DNA of 64,000 bases from Nissolia schottii. Taxonomy: Eukaryota; Streptophyta; Magnoliopsida; Fabales; Fabaceae. Below are positions 1-12,040 of the stretch, one piece after another. The notes under the pieces were generated by a model that made no database searches, had not been told where the DNA came from, and saw nothing but the letters and a program-made list of their open reading frames with translations. Location of the stretch: NCBI GenBank assembly GCA_003254905.1, contig QANU01107152.1:16309-80308 (forward strand), written 5' to 3'. The stretch's first letter is position 1. Each line of letters opens with the position of its first letter. Made by a program: the position numbers and the translations under genes.

Positions 1-104
1 GATTACGGTGTATGTTTCAGGTAAGTGGTATGTGCTAAGTTCCTGTGTACTTGCCTTTCTTGAGACTGATCACCTCGAAACTGTGCAGGTATGACATATT
101 AGAT

Positions 105-1697
105 ATGCCACCCTGCAGAGACCCTACACAGCGTACTCCGGAGTCCCCAGAACTTGCAGATGTGCTGTGAGAGATAGCTCAGGCTACGGCATTGATGGCT
201 GCTTCCAATGCCCAACGCAACACGCCTCCGACAGCTCAAGAGCTGGAAGCCACAAAGTACCGGGATTTTTCACGCCCCAACCCACCAGTATTTGAAGGCG
301 TGATGGATCCTGAGTTGGTTCATGGCTGGCTTAGGAAATTGGAGCAGATCTTTGAAGATATCTCGTGCACAGAGCAACAGAAAGTCAAGTTTGCTTCCCG
401 GAAGCTAGAGGGAGCAGCGGGCGAATGGTGGGATACAACCAAGCCCCAGTTTGAGCGAGACATGGATCCAGTGACATGGAATAAGTTCAAGGAGGTGTTC
501 TTGGACAAATACTTTCCACAGGAGTTGCAGGATAAAAAAGAAGCAGAATTCATGGAGCTAAAACAGGGTTCAATGACAGTGACTAAGTACACGGCGAAGT
601 TTGAGAAGCTTTGCCGACATTCACCAATGTACCGGATGAACCCAAGTGAAGGCTGGAAGTGCGCTAAATACCAGTGAGGTTTGAAACCTGAATTGAAGGT
701 CTTTCTGAATGTGGCAGGTGTCCGTGACTATGCTACTTGGGTGAACACTTGTTTGGCTTAGGAGGAAACCAATAGAGATCTAGCTCAGGTGAGAAGTGAC
801 AGATTCAAGAGAAGGTTTGATGGTGCTGGTAGTTCTCAGAGTGAACCAAGGAAGCGGGGACCGTTTCAAGCAGCAGTAGCAGGACGAGGCCGAGGTCAGT
901 TTCCACCGAGGCCCCAGCAAGGATCAGGGAGAATGCAGAGTCAGCCCAGAGCAGGGCCAGTAGGAGCAGGATCTCCAGCAATGAGATCTCCGTCATCAGG
1001 TACTCCGAGCCGGAGCACGCCGGAGACCCAGCAGCGTACAGATCCACGTACACCTTGCCCAAAGTGTGGCAGGGAGCATTTTGGAGACTGTTTGGCAGGA
1101 CAGGGAGTTTGTTTCAGGTGTGCCAAGACAGGGCATTTTGTCAGAGAGTGTCCAGTAGCAACGCCACCTACCCTACGTCAAGGCAGAGTATTCACTATGG
1201 CTGCCGAGGAAGCTAAGGAGAAAGAAGGTCTGATTTTTGGTACTTGTACTATTTATGGGAAGACTTTGATTGTTTTGTATGATTCCGGAGCATCCCACTC
1301 CTTTATCTCTTACAATAATGTGAAGGAGTTACAGTTATCTCCTACGACACTGCCATACACCCTTGCTGTATCTACGCCTACTGCACCGCCGGTTAAGACC
1401 TGTCAGGTATGTCTGCGTTGTCCGTTTCAGCTGCAGGAAAGAGAGTTCGTGGCTGATTTGATTTGTCTTCCCCTAGTAAGTTTGGATGTGATACTAGGGA
1501 TGGATTGGTTGAAGGCTAATCAGGCGGTTCTCGGCTGTGCTAGGAAGCTGGTTACTTTTCCTTCTATGGTTACCAGTTCAGTAGCCTCAGAGGAGGAGTT
1601 GCCAATTCTCTATTTCTGTCAGTTAAGAGATCAAGGTTGTGTTTTCTTTGCATCGTCGGAAGTGGCAGTTGCAAAGCAGGAAGTCAAGGATATTCCT
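105..1697 (+). pseudogene. gag: gag-protease part of element I, broken
   Basis: The gag start is the ATG at 105, by comparison with the same position in copies A, II and IV. Gag supplies the capsid/nucleocapsid that packages element RNA. Visible parts are the capsid region (about 280-770), a basic Arg/Gly/Gln-rich linker, a CCHC zinc knuckle (C-x2-C-x4-H-x4-C, about 1111-1150) and an aspartic protease with DSGA at about 1281-1292. In-frame stops lie at 168-170 (TGA), 675-677 (TGA) and 759-761 (TAG). About 8 bp missing near 1695, relative to copy IV, shifts the frame into pol. Copies A and II show the intact codons at the stop sites. Homology is certain; function is lost. Confidence 0.9.
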
Positions 1698-4548
1698 GGA
1701 TTATCCGGATGTGTTTCCTGATGATATTCCAGCATTTCCACCAAAGCGAGAGGTAGAGTTTTCTATCGATCTGGTGCCTGGTGCTGGACCTATTTCCATT
1801 GCACCGTATCGTATGTCTCCGTTGGAATTGCAGGAATTGAAAAAGCAGCTAGAAGAGTTGATGGGGAAACAGTTCATACGGCCAAGTGCATCACTGTGGG
1901 GAGCACTGGTGTTGTTTGTGAAGAAGAAAGATGGCACTATGAGAATGTGCATCGATTATAGGCAATTGAACAAAGTAACAATTAAGAACAAGTATCCATT
2001 GCCTAGGATCGATGATCTTCTAGATCAGCTGAAAGGTGCTAAGATCTTTTCCAGGATTGATTTGCGGTCTGGCTATCATCAGATTAGAGTACGAGAGGAG
2101 GATATAGCTAAGACGGCATTCCGATCTCGGTATGGTCATTATGAGTTTACAGTGATGTCTTTTGGTTTGACCAATTCTCCCGCGATTTTTATGGATGATT
2201 GTGTCATTGTCTTTATTGATGATATTCTGGTGTACTCTAAGTGTGAAGAAGAGCACACTAGACATTTGCAGATAGTACTGGAGATTCTAATGGAGAAACA
2301 ATTGTATGCCAAGCTCTCCAAGTGTGAGTTTTGGGCCAAGAAAGTGCAGTTTTTGGGTCATGTGATTTCAGACCAAGGCGTATCAGTGGATCCTAGTAAA
2401 GTTAAGGGGGTTAGAACCTGGGAGAGACCCACATTGGTTACAGAGTTACGGAGCTTTCTGGGATTTGCGGGATACTACCGGAGGTTTATTCAGGGATTTT
2501 CACAGATTGCCTTGCCGTTGACGAAGCTGACAAGGAAAGTTGCAAAGATGATTTCGTCCGCAGAATGTGAACGAAGTTCCTGCGAGCTGAAGGAGAAGTT
2601 GACCACTGCTCCAGTGCTAGTACTACCTGATCCTCAGGAACCTTTTGAGGTATACTGTGATGCATCAAGTGCGGGACTGGGTTGTGTTCTGATGCAGCGA
2701 CGTCAAGTGATAGCTTATGCCTCGAGACAGTTGAAGCAGCATGAGCTAAACTATCCTACACATGACTTAGAATTGGCTGCAGTGGTATTTGCATTGAAAA
2801 TCTGGAGACATTATTTGTATGGAGTTCGATTTGAAGTATATCCAGATCATAAAAGTCTGAAATATCTGTTTAATCAGAAGGAGTTGAATATGCGTCAGAG
2901 GAGGTGGATCGAATTCCTTAAGGATTGTGATTTTAATCTCAATTATCACCCAGGGAAGGCCAATGTAGTGGCTGATGCTTTGAGCCGGAAGTCTTTGCAG
3001 ATGGCTCATATGATGGTACATGAAGCGAAGTTATTGGAGGAGTTTCGTGATCTTAATCAGACTGTTACACGCCAACCTAACAGGTTGACATTGTATCCTC
3101 TTCAAGTCAGTAGTGATTTTAAGTACCGAATAGTGGAAGCTCAGAAGAGTTGCCAAGAAGATACTTGGTGTAAGTTTTGCAAGGCCGTTGAAGAAGGTAA
3201 GATTAAAGAGGCGACTACAGATACCGATGGGATCCTGAGGTTTGACGGGCGCATCTGTGTGCCTAAGGAAGGCAGCTTAAGGGAGGATATCTTGCAGGAG
3301 GCTCATAAGAGTCAGTTCACGATGCACCCAGGTACGACTAAGATGTATCATGATCTTAAGCATATGTTCTGGTGGCCAGGGTTGAAAAGAGATGTTGAGA
3401 ACTGGGTACAAAAGTGCTTGGTTTGCCAGAAGGTGAAGATTGAGCATCAGAAACCACCAGGGCTGCTGACTCCTCCAGAGGTTCCAGAGTGGAAGTGGGA
3501 GGCCGTAGCCATGGATTTTGTTTCTGGTTTACCACGTACCCGAACTGGAGTTGATGCTATTTGGGTAATTGTAGACAGATTGACTAAGTCTGTTCATTTT
3601 GTCCCAATCAAGATGACTTACTCGTTAGAGAAGCTTGTACAGCTGTATATTAAGGAGGTGGTAAGGTTGCATGGAGTACCATCTTCTATCATTTCAGACA
3701 GGGATCCCAGATTTACCTCCAGATTTTGGACTGCGTTTCAGAGAGCTTATGGATCGCAGTTGCACTTGAGTTTTGCATATCACCCTCAGTCTGATGGTCA
3801 GTCTGAACGCACTATTCAGACCTTGGAAGATATGCTACGGGCTTGTGCATTAGATACACCAGGAAACTGGGAGGAAATATTGCCATTTGTGGAGTTTGCT
3901 TACAACAATAGCTATCAAGCTAGCATTGGTATGGCTCCATTTGAAGCATTGTATAGTAGGAAATGTCAGTTGCCTTTGTGTTGGAATGACAGCAGGTAGT
4001 ATCGCTGTCTAGGTCCTGAGGAGACCCAAGAGACAGAAGAATTAATGAAGTTGTTGCGCAAAAGGGTACTCACGGCGCAAAGCCGACAGAAGAGTTATGC
4101 AGATAATCGGAGGAGACCACTTGAGTTCCAAGAGGGAGATCATGTCTTCCTAAAGGTTACTCCGGTGACAGGTATTGGGAGGTCATTGAAGGTCAGGAAG
4201 CTGAACCCCCGATTCATGGGACCGTTCCAGATTCTAGATTGTATTGGACCGGTAGCATACCGTATAGCTCTTCCACCGAATCTTGCCAATATCCATAATG
4301 TTTTTCATGTCTCTCAGTTGTGTAAGTATTATGCATCCCCCGACCATGTGTTGCAACCAGAACAGATACAGTTGAGAGAAGATTTGTCTTTACCGCTGAC
4401 ACCACAGAAGATCGTTGATCATAAGGTTCGTCAGACGAGGCACAATGAGATTCCTATGGTACGAGTGGTATGGACGAATGGAGAAGTAGAAGAGCACCCA
4501 TGGGAGTTAGAAAAGGATATGAAGCAAGCTTATCCGGAGTTATTCTGA
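1698..4548 (+). pseudogene. pol: pol (RT-RNase H-integrase-chromodomain) of element I, broken
   Basis: The reverse transcriptase shows [10 protein letters not shown] and the catalytic FIDDILVYS, but 33 bp (11 codons) between the residues MD and DC, near 2196, are missing compared with copies A and IV. RNase H follows with VYCDAS and the DHKSL block. Integrase has the HHCC zinc-binding region (CLVC near 3420) and the D, D, E core (MDF near 3515, SDRDPRF near 3700, SERTIQ near 3805). A TAG stop at 3997-3999 replaces CAG. After it the same frame continues from 4000 to a terminal VRVVW...WELE module, which matches the chromodomain of Tekay/Del elements and is expected to bind methylated histone H3 and guide integration. 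The stop codon is at 4546-4548. Confidence 0.9.
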
Positions 4549-4574
4549 GAGGTATGGATCTATCCTTATCTTTC

Positions 4575-4610
4575 AATTTCGAGGACGAAATTTTTCGAAG
4601 GGGGGTAGAA
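4575..4610 (+). other. Polypurine tract and hairpin of element I
   Basis: The polypurine tract (GAAGGGGGG and following bases, about 4597-4610) directly abuts the 3' LTR and would prime plus-strand DNA synthesis. Just upstream AATTTCG (4575-4581) and CGAAATT (4586-4592) form a 7-bp stem with a 4-nt loop. The same hairpin precedes the tract in II, IV and A. Confidence 0.8.
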
Positions 4611-6395
4611 TGTAACAACCCGACTTTTTTCCTTTAATTAAAATGCTATTTAAGGAAGAATTAAAAATATAATAATAAGGAAAAATTGAGATAAAAATAA
4701 AATAAAATTCAAATATTAATTTTATTTCTGTAATATTAGTTAAAAATAATTCTTTGACGATCTCGTGACGTCCGGTGACGTTTGGATCGAAATTAGGGTT
4801 TTGTTGCAATTTCCTTACGACTCATAGGAGTCTGTAAAATACATTGATATGAAATTAAATGTAAGAATATGTCATTTAAGATTTAAATATTAACCGGGAT
4901 AATTAATAGGTCACAATGGTGTGTCCGAAATATTTTTAGGATGACCGGACATAAATAACTAATAAACAAACATGACCTAAAATACACTAAGGGTAAAATT
5001 GGAAAATAAATTATGAACAAAGGCCACTAAACCTACGGCCAGGCCCTCCCAAACCCGAGCATACACACACAAACATTCTAAACCTATTTCATTTCTTCTT
5101 CCTAAATTCTAAGTCTTCAAGCTCCATAATCATCCAAGTCCAACCATCATCTCTTGTTCTCATCATCATCAACCACTCTCAAATTAACCAAGAAGACAAG
5201 CTAGTCTCAAGATTTAGAGTTTCTCTTCAAGTAGAAGCAAGAGCATCAAGTTCCAAACCCTAAAACTCCATAACCTAGGTTTTATGCTTTCTTGATAAAG
5301 GAACTTCAAGCAAGCTTCAAGTTCATCTTTCCATGATTCAAATTCATTTCTAAGCACCTAAGGAGGACAAGCAAGGATAGTTGGTGAGTTTTCATCCCTT
5401 GGTGACAAGCCAAGTTTCCACAATCAATAATTGCCCTAATTATGTCAAGATTTCATTTTAGGTCAAGAAGGCTTCAAACAAGCAATCAAGGCTTGATTTC
5501 CTCTTCCTTCTAGCATCAACAAGTCCTTGAGGAAGTGGGTAACCCTAGTTCCTCACCTCTTTGATGGTGGCTAAGTGTTGTGTGATTGTATGTGTATGTA
5601 TGTGAATTGTGAGTTTATGGACATAATTGTTAGAAATGAGGTTAGGACTTATGAAGACAATTCTGAAGGGTCTTGTGACCTGGATTACATAGGATTATTG
5701 TGCTTGAATTATGTGTGAAATTCAAGTAGGTTCCATGGGAGAAAAGGGGAAGCAAATGGAAGAGAAGAGCAATTCGGTTTTCATGTCTCGCATAGGGGCC
5801 GCTGAGCGGGGTCTCAGGCGCCGCTGAGCGATGAGGTTAGTACCGCTGAGCGATACCACCTCTATCGCTGAGCGGAGGAGCTCAAACCGCTGAGCGAACA
5901 TCAGTTTTCGCTGAGCGCCTTGAGACTAAGGAAAGCTGATGGCACCCTCTTGAGGCTCATAGTATGGTACTGATGCTGTAATGATGATTGATAACTGAAT
6001 TGGATGCACGTATATGCTGTATGTCATGAAATAGTATTGACCATGCATGTTATTTGTACTTTATGACGAAATCTGTGATATGTCATGCACTCATGAGATA
6101 CTTAGTTAAAGACATGATAATAAACTCTGAGATAAGTAAAGGTGCTGAAATGAACCATAGGGAAATCAGTATACCATGTTGCAGGTACTATTTATGCTGC
6201 TGAAACAGGGCCAATGCCCAATGCTGCTGAACAAGGGCCAATGCCCAATGCTGTTGAAATATTGGCTATATGCCGCATGCTGAAAAGGGCTAAATGCCTA
6301 ATATTGAAAAAGGCTATACGCCCATGCTGAAAAGGCCGTGATCACGTGAGCCACTATGATCCCACTTCAGGAGGTCGAGGCATCCTGAATATGGA

Positions 6396-6592
6396 AGCCC
6401 GCCACAAGTGGTGTCGAGATGGCATACCTAGAGGTGTGCGGTTACCACGCCTATGCATTGTTGAAAGGGGGCAAGCTTAGGTGGGGGTACAATATCCGCT
6501 CACTGTCGAGGGGTCCCGAGAGAGCACACGGCAGGTGGAAGCCCACCGCAGTGAGGTCTGGACAGTGTCGGCCTATACTGAGGGTGTGAGGT
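6396..6592 (+). other. LTR open frame, copy in element I (no ATG)
   Basis: This stretch aligns with the LTR reading frame that begins MWKP in other copies. The frame stays open for about 65 codons to a TGA just after 6589, but the ATG is lost here (ATA TGG). It is described with the other copies at 12041, 25211 and 45674. Function unknown. Confidence 0.25.
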
Positions 6593-7167
6593 TATTCCGT
6601 CATACTAGTGTCAACAGAGGACATTACTATGGTGGGAATAACGCCTATTCTGTTATGCTGTTACCTTATGTTATGCCGGTATATTCTATTATTCTGTCAC
6701 ATTCTGCTAGACATGTCATGCTGATAATTCTGTCATGTTTATGCTGATGATTATGCTACATGTATTCGGCTGAATTCTGTTGTGTCTGTATGGAATGATT
6801 ATGTGATGTATATTTTGGTGATTCTGTTATGCTAAGTGTACTCTGATTATATGCTGTTATTCAGTTTGATTAGAAAATATAGTCTGCTGTTATGCCGTAC
6901 CGTCAAGAGCACGCTCGAGACGGTTTACACGAGATATTAAATCAGCACGAGAATGTAGTAAGCAAGAGTAGTTCCCATGTCACATACTAACGCAAATAAA
7001 GCCGTTCAGATAGGCCAGATAATAAATGGTAGGGACTTTAGTATGTATGTTCACTAGAGATCTCTGAGCGACCTAAAGTCTGACATAATCTGATATACGA
7101 CTCAGGAACTAAGGTTATTTCCACTGAGAACCTACCGTTCTCATCCCCCACTATTTTATGACTTCAG

Positions 7168-7226
7168 GTACCGAAGAGGATGAATCTTATTTTGAGGATG
7201 CAGAAGAGCCGCCAGCTGAGCCATGA
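7168..7226 (+). other. Exon-like short frame ending PPAEP-stop (LTR of I)
   Basis: A pyrimidine-rich stretch ending in TTCAG at 7167 looks like a 3' splice site. Two leftover bases (GT) precede codons for an acidic peptide with an ESYFED core that ends PPAEP and TGA at 7224-7226. The same frame, phase and stop recur in the other Tekay LTRs and in solo LTR D. This copy has one extra codon (59 nt rather than 56). Confidence 0.4.
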
Positions 7227-7773
7227 GCGGCTAGGAGATAGATAGATGTTTACATTTTGCCAAGGGCTTACTGAGTAGCATTCCAGTAGTCCTTGTATTT
7301 TGATGTGATGTACTCTGACTTATGTATTCTGAAACACCCTAGCTAACTGCTTACCCGTACTTAGTAAACAAAGCTCACTAGGTTGCTTGCTATCTGATCG
7401 GAATACCTTAGTCCATTGTTCTCTTTCGAAAATAGTGGTTTAAGAAAATAAGGACCAATTTTAAATTTTTCATTGACATTAAATAATTGTGAAACTAGAG
7501 CCATGCATCTGAAAAACAAATATAACAAAGCGTCTAGCAGTGGTATAATAGAGCATCCAATATACAACCAGTGGTCCATCATAACAAAGTCACATAGGTG
7601 TATATATAATACATAATACATAAGATACATCATATGTGCATAAATCAAAATATCACTACAGGAGTCATAATACAGCATCTCAAAGTACACATCAAAATAA
7701 AAGGGCTGCTAGAGACCTTTGGCAAAAATCTGGACATCCAGCTCTCTCTATGTCCCTATCCTGTCACTGCCGC

Positions 7774-7829
7774 TCATGGCTCTGCTGGCGGCTCATCGGC
7801 ATCCTCAAAACATGAATCGTCATCAGTAC
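7774..7829 (-). other. Exon-like short frame ending PPAEP-stop (3' LTR of A)
   Basis: 56 nt on the minus strand after a TTCAG acceptor-like site: two leftover bases, 17 sense codons and TGA. The peptide is acidic with a DSCFEDADE core and ends PPAEP. Confidence 0.4.
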
Positions 7830-8190
7830 CTGAAGTCAATAAGGTAATGGGAGTGAGAACGGTAGGTTCTCAGTGGAAGTAACTTTAGTTCCTAAGTCTC
7901 GTCTCATATTAGGTCGGACTTCAGGCCGCTCAGAGATCTCTAAGTGAACATGTATACTACATATCCTACTGATTATTATCTGACCTATCTGAACCGCTTT
8001 ATCTACATTACTATGTGATCTGGGAACTAGTCTTGCTTACTACGTTCTCGTGCTGATTAACATTTCGTTTACATACATAGCCGTCTTGAGCGTTCTCTTG
8101 ACGGTAACAACATAACAGCAGGATAATAACTTAGAATCTCTCATGCATAACAAAATGGTCAGAATAAATAGAATGCACATTTTCACATAC

Positions 8191-8502
8191 TTATGCATAA
8201 CTGAATAAACATGCTAAATGCTCATGCATTACATAATAATGAGCTTTTGGAATATATGTTATTCCCACCATAGTATTGTCCTCTCTTGACACTACTATGA
8301 CGGAATAACCTCGCACCTCCAGGTGGTCCTCTGTGACCCCTGTGGTGGGCTTCCACCTGTCGTGTGCCCCCTCGGGACCCATTGACAGTGGGCGGATATT
8401 GTACCCCCACCTAGGCTTTCCCCCGTACGACAATGCAAAGGCGTGGTAACCGCACACCTCCAGGTGTGCCCTATCGACACCACCTGTGGTGGGCTTCCAC
8501 AT
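8191..8502 (-). other. LTR open frame starting MWKP (103 codons), 3' LTR of A
   Basis: Starts ATG TGG AAG CCC and shares LEVCGYHAFALS, WGYNIRPLS and MVGIT with the frames in II, IV and VI. Relative to those it differs by about three codons without losing frame. No known domain, signal peptide or membrane segment is evident. It may be a real small protein or chance. Confidence 0.25.
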
Positions 8503-10040
8503 TCGGGATGCCCTCGGACCTCCTGAAGTGGGATCATAGTGTGGCTCACGTGATCACGGCCTTTTTCAGCATATGACATTTAGCCCTTTCTCAGTATTAG
8601 ACCTTTAGCCCTTTTTTCAACATCTTTGACATTCATGTACCTGTAGCATGGCATACTTGTTTCTCTACGTTTCAATCCATTTCATTTTCTTTCTTTATCT
8701 CATTATTACTTATAATTCTCTAAACATTGTTTTATCACGAATGCGTGGAATGCTACAGACTTTATCACATACTGCATGAAATTCATGTTTTTAGAACATT
8801 TTCCTCCTGTACTCACCTAATTCAACTATCAATCCTAAGATAGCAAGTAAATATTAGAATATGCACTTCAAAGGTTTCCATAAAATTTCCTGGTCTCAAA
8901 TCGTTACAACGGTAACTACGTTTTCGCTCAACGACTGGGGCCCTCCGAGTGCAACATGAAAGTACCCGGGAAGCTGCCCAGCACGCCGCTCAGCGGACCG
9001 CTCAGCGCGGCGCTTAGCACGTCGCCTGGCGCGCCTGACGCCCTGTACCTGCAGAATTGTGTTTTTCTCTCTTTTCTTCCACTTTTTCCCAAGGAACTGG
9101 CCTAAACTTTTCACACATCTATAACATAAAATAAACCTATCTAATCCAGGTCACAGGACCCTTCAGAATCATCTTCCTAAGCCTAGCATCAATTCTAACA
9201 ATTATAGGCATACATGCATAGAGACATACATACACACAAATAAGCACATAATTCATCATAATCACCAAAGAGGTGTTAAACTAAAGATTACCCCACTTTT
9301 TGCTAGCTTCTTGATAATTAAGGAAGGATGAAAGTAAGCTTGGATGGCTTGATTTAATTCTTCTTGCCCAAAGAAGTGCAAACCCTTGAATTTGCTTTGG
9401 AACCCTAGACTATGGAACTTGGTGCTCTTCCCTCAAGTGAAGAAACTCACACCCTTGCCAGTAGCTTAGCTTCTTGTAGGATTTGAGAGTGATTGATGAT
9501 GATAAAAGGTAAAGGATGATGATGGAACTTAGGGGCTTTGGAGATTTAGGTTTTTGAAGCTTAGGAAATGAAGGAAAATGAATCCCTTATGTAAGTGTGT
9601 GTCTTCGTGGGGGAGAGGGGCTGCCCGTGGTCTTCTAGTGGCCTGTGGCCTTAATTTCATTTCAATTTTACCCTTAATGAGTTTTATGTCATGTTGGTTC
9701 ATTAATTCTTTATGTCCGGACGTCCTAAAATTATTTCGGACATACCGGTGTGACCTATAATTTTCCTTATTCCTATTTAAATTTTTATTGAAATATTCTC
9801 ACACTATTTTCATGTTAGTGTATTTTACAGATTCCTTCAAGTCACACTTAAGCTCTAAAAATAGCCAAAACTAACCCAAACGTCACGAGATCGCAAAATT
9901 ATTATTTTTACCTAATACGATAGACATTAAGTAAATTCTGTGAATTTTATTCCATTTTTATCTCATCTTTTCCTTATTAACATGTTCTTAATTATTTATT
10001 AAGTAAAATTTTAGGAAAGGGAAAAACTTGGGTTGTTACA

Positions 10041-10075
10041 TTCCACCCCCTTTGAAAAATTTCGACCTCGAAATT
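10041..10075 (-). other. Polypurine tract and hairpin of element A
   Basis: The minus strand reads a G/A-rich tract (10041-10056) immediately before the LTR, preceded by the AATTTCG/CGAAATT hairpin (10058-10075). Same arrangement as in I, II and IV. Confidence 0.8.
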
Positions 10076-10101
10076 GGAAGATAAGGATAAGTCCATACCT
10101 C

Positions 10102-10399
10102 TCAAAATAACTCCGGATAAGTTTTCTTCATATCCGCTTCTAACTCCCACGTCTGCTCTTCTAATTGCCTGTTCGTCCATACCACTCGTACCATAGGAAG
10201 TTCCTTATTCCTCGTCTGACGGATCTTGTGATCAATGATCCTTTGCGGTGTGAGCGGTAAAGATAAATCTTCCCTCAGCTGTATTTGTTCTGGCTGAAGC
10301 ACATGCTCGGGGGATGCATAATATTTGCGTAATTGGGAGACATGAAAAACATTATGAATGTTGGCTAGGTTCGGCGGAAGAGCTATCCAGTATGCTACC
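10102..10399 (-). pseudogene. pol: C-terminal pol fragment of A: end of integrase and chromodomain
   Basis: Encodes the ALPPNLANIHNVFHVSQL block and the terminal chromodomain (VRVVWTN... WELEADM ... PELF), ending in a stop at 10102. It is cut from the rest of pol by solo LTR B at 10399/10400. The intact join is visible in element I near 4246-4262. Confidence 0.9.
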
Positions 10400-11539
10400 T
10401 GTAACAACCCACGTTTTCCTTTGCTAGAATTCCGCTTAATAAATAATTAAGAACATGTAATAAGGAAGAGGTGAGATAGAAAGGAACTAAAATTCACAGA
10501 ATTTATTTAATGTCTATCGTATTAGGTAAAAATAATAATTTTGCGATCTCGTGACGTTTGGTGACGTTTGGGTTAGTATTAGGCTATTTTTAGAGCTTAA
10601 GTGTGACTCGAAGGAGTCTGTAAAATACACTAATATGAAAATAGTGTGAGAATATTTCAAGAAAAATTTAAATATGAATAAGGAAAATCTATAGGCCACA
10701 ACGGTATGTCCGAAATATTTTTAGGACATTCGGACATAAATAGTTAATGAATGAATATGACTAAAATTATACCAAAAGAAAAATAAAACACTTAGGGCCC
10801 AAGGCCACTAAGTCTTCCACAGCACACACACACCCACGAGACACACACACACAACACTTTCTTTCCTTTGTTTTCCCTAAGTTTCCTAACCAAGAGCTCC
10901 ATAAGCAAAGCTTCATCAAAACCACCATCATCTTTGCCTTTAATCACCATAAAGCACTCTCAAATTTATCAAGAAGACAAGCAAGTGGCAAGGCAAGGAG
11001 TTTCTCTTCACTTGGAGAAAGGAAAGCTCAAGTTCCAAAAACCCCAAAATCTCCATAACCTAGGGTTTTCACTTCTTGGCCAAGAGAACTCAATCAAGCA
11101 ATCCAAGCTTACTTTCATCCTTCTTCAATCATCAAGAAGCTAGTTAGGAAGTGGGTAACTCTAGTTTCTCACCTCTTTGGTGATTGGATGTGCTTATGTG
11201 TATATGTGTAGGTTTCTATGTATGTTTGTTCATGTTTGCCTATGTATGTTAGAATTTTGGTTAGGATAGGGATGATTGATTATGTACTTATGTATGTGTG
11301 TGGATGTTTCTATGCATGTATGTCTTGATGTGGTTATGTATGTATGTGATGATGCTTGAGTGTATGTGTATGTTGGATAAATTGCTAGAAATGATGTTAG
11401 GGTTAGGAAGATGACTCTGAAGGGTCCTGTGACCTGGACTAGATAAGATTATTACGTGTGGAATATGTGTAAAAGCTCAAGGTAAATCCACGAAAGAAAA
11501 GGGAAGATAATTTGCATTCTGACTCTGAATTTCAAAGAC

Positions 11540-11700
11540 TGAGTCAGGCTCAGGCCAGGCTCAAGCCAGACTTGTAGTCAGGCTCAGGCCAGACTTGTAG
11601 TCAGGCTCAGGCCAGACTTGTAGTCAGGCTCACGCCCGGCTTACCTGCCAGGCTCACAGGTCAGGCCCCGCCAGACCACCCCAGGCCACGTCAGGCCACA
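11540..11700 (+). repeat. 23-bp GC-rich tandem array in solo LTR B
   Basis: About three clean copies of a unit containing GTCAGGCTCAGGCCAGAC, then degenerate CAGGC units. It occupies the position of the dyad block of other Tekay LTRs. Confidence 0.75.
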
Positions 11701-12040
11701 CACCAAACCTTTAGATTATATTTATACAACGTTATAAATGACTGTATGATGATGTATGTGAAGTATGTGCATTCCATGCATTCATGATGAGCCAAGTTTA
11801 AAGAATTAGGAATAACTCTGAGATAAGTAAAGATTCTAAAATGAACCATAGGAAACTAGTCATGTCATACTGCAGGTACTGAAAATGCTGAACATGCTGC
11901 TGAAATAGGGCCAATGCCCAATGCTGCTGAAAAAGGGCTAAATGCCCCATGCTGAAAATATTGGCTATATGCCACATGCTGAACAGGCCGTGATCACGTG
12001 AGCCACTATGATCCCACTTCAGGAGGTCTAGGCATCCTGA

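Larger units (their letters stand above)
4611..7329 (+). repeat. 3' LTR of element I, left part
   Basis: Starts TGTAACAACCC right after the polypurine tract. The LTR resumes at 24578-24907 after element A; total length without A is about 3.04 kb. Contents in order: a weak TATA-like site near 4951; a conserved GGGTAACCC near 5540; a block of dyads of the type CCGCTGAGCGG (about 5798-5925); imperfect 24-bp repeats (about 6200-6330); a G-box palindrome TCACGTGA (6342-6349); an open frame (about 6396-6590); a 24-bp near-palindrome (6900-6923); and the short PPAEP exon-like frame (7168-7226). There is no gene with a known function. Confidence 0.9.
7330..10040 (-). repeat. 3' LTR of element A (2711 bp)
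   Basis: On the minus strand it reads TGTAACAACCC...GGGTGTTTCA. It carries the same modules as the other Tekay LTRs: dyads of CCGCTCAGCGG type (about 8985-9020), the G-box region near 8550, an MWKP open frame (8191-8502), the 24-bp near-palindrome (8081-8104) and the PPAEP frame (7774-7829). It preserves the empty site of solo LTR D (near 9446). Confidence 0.93.

Noticed and set aside
10868-11143. 91-codon frame in solo LTR B
   Set aside because: Other Tekay LTRs do not keep this frame at the homologous position.
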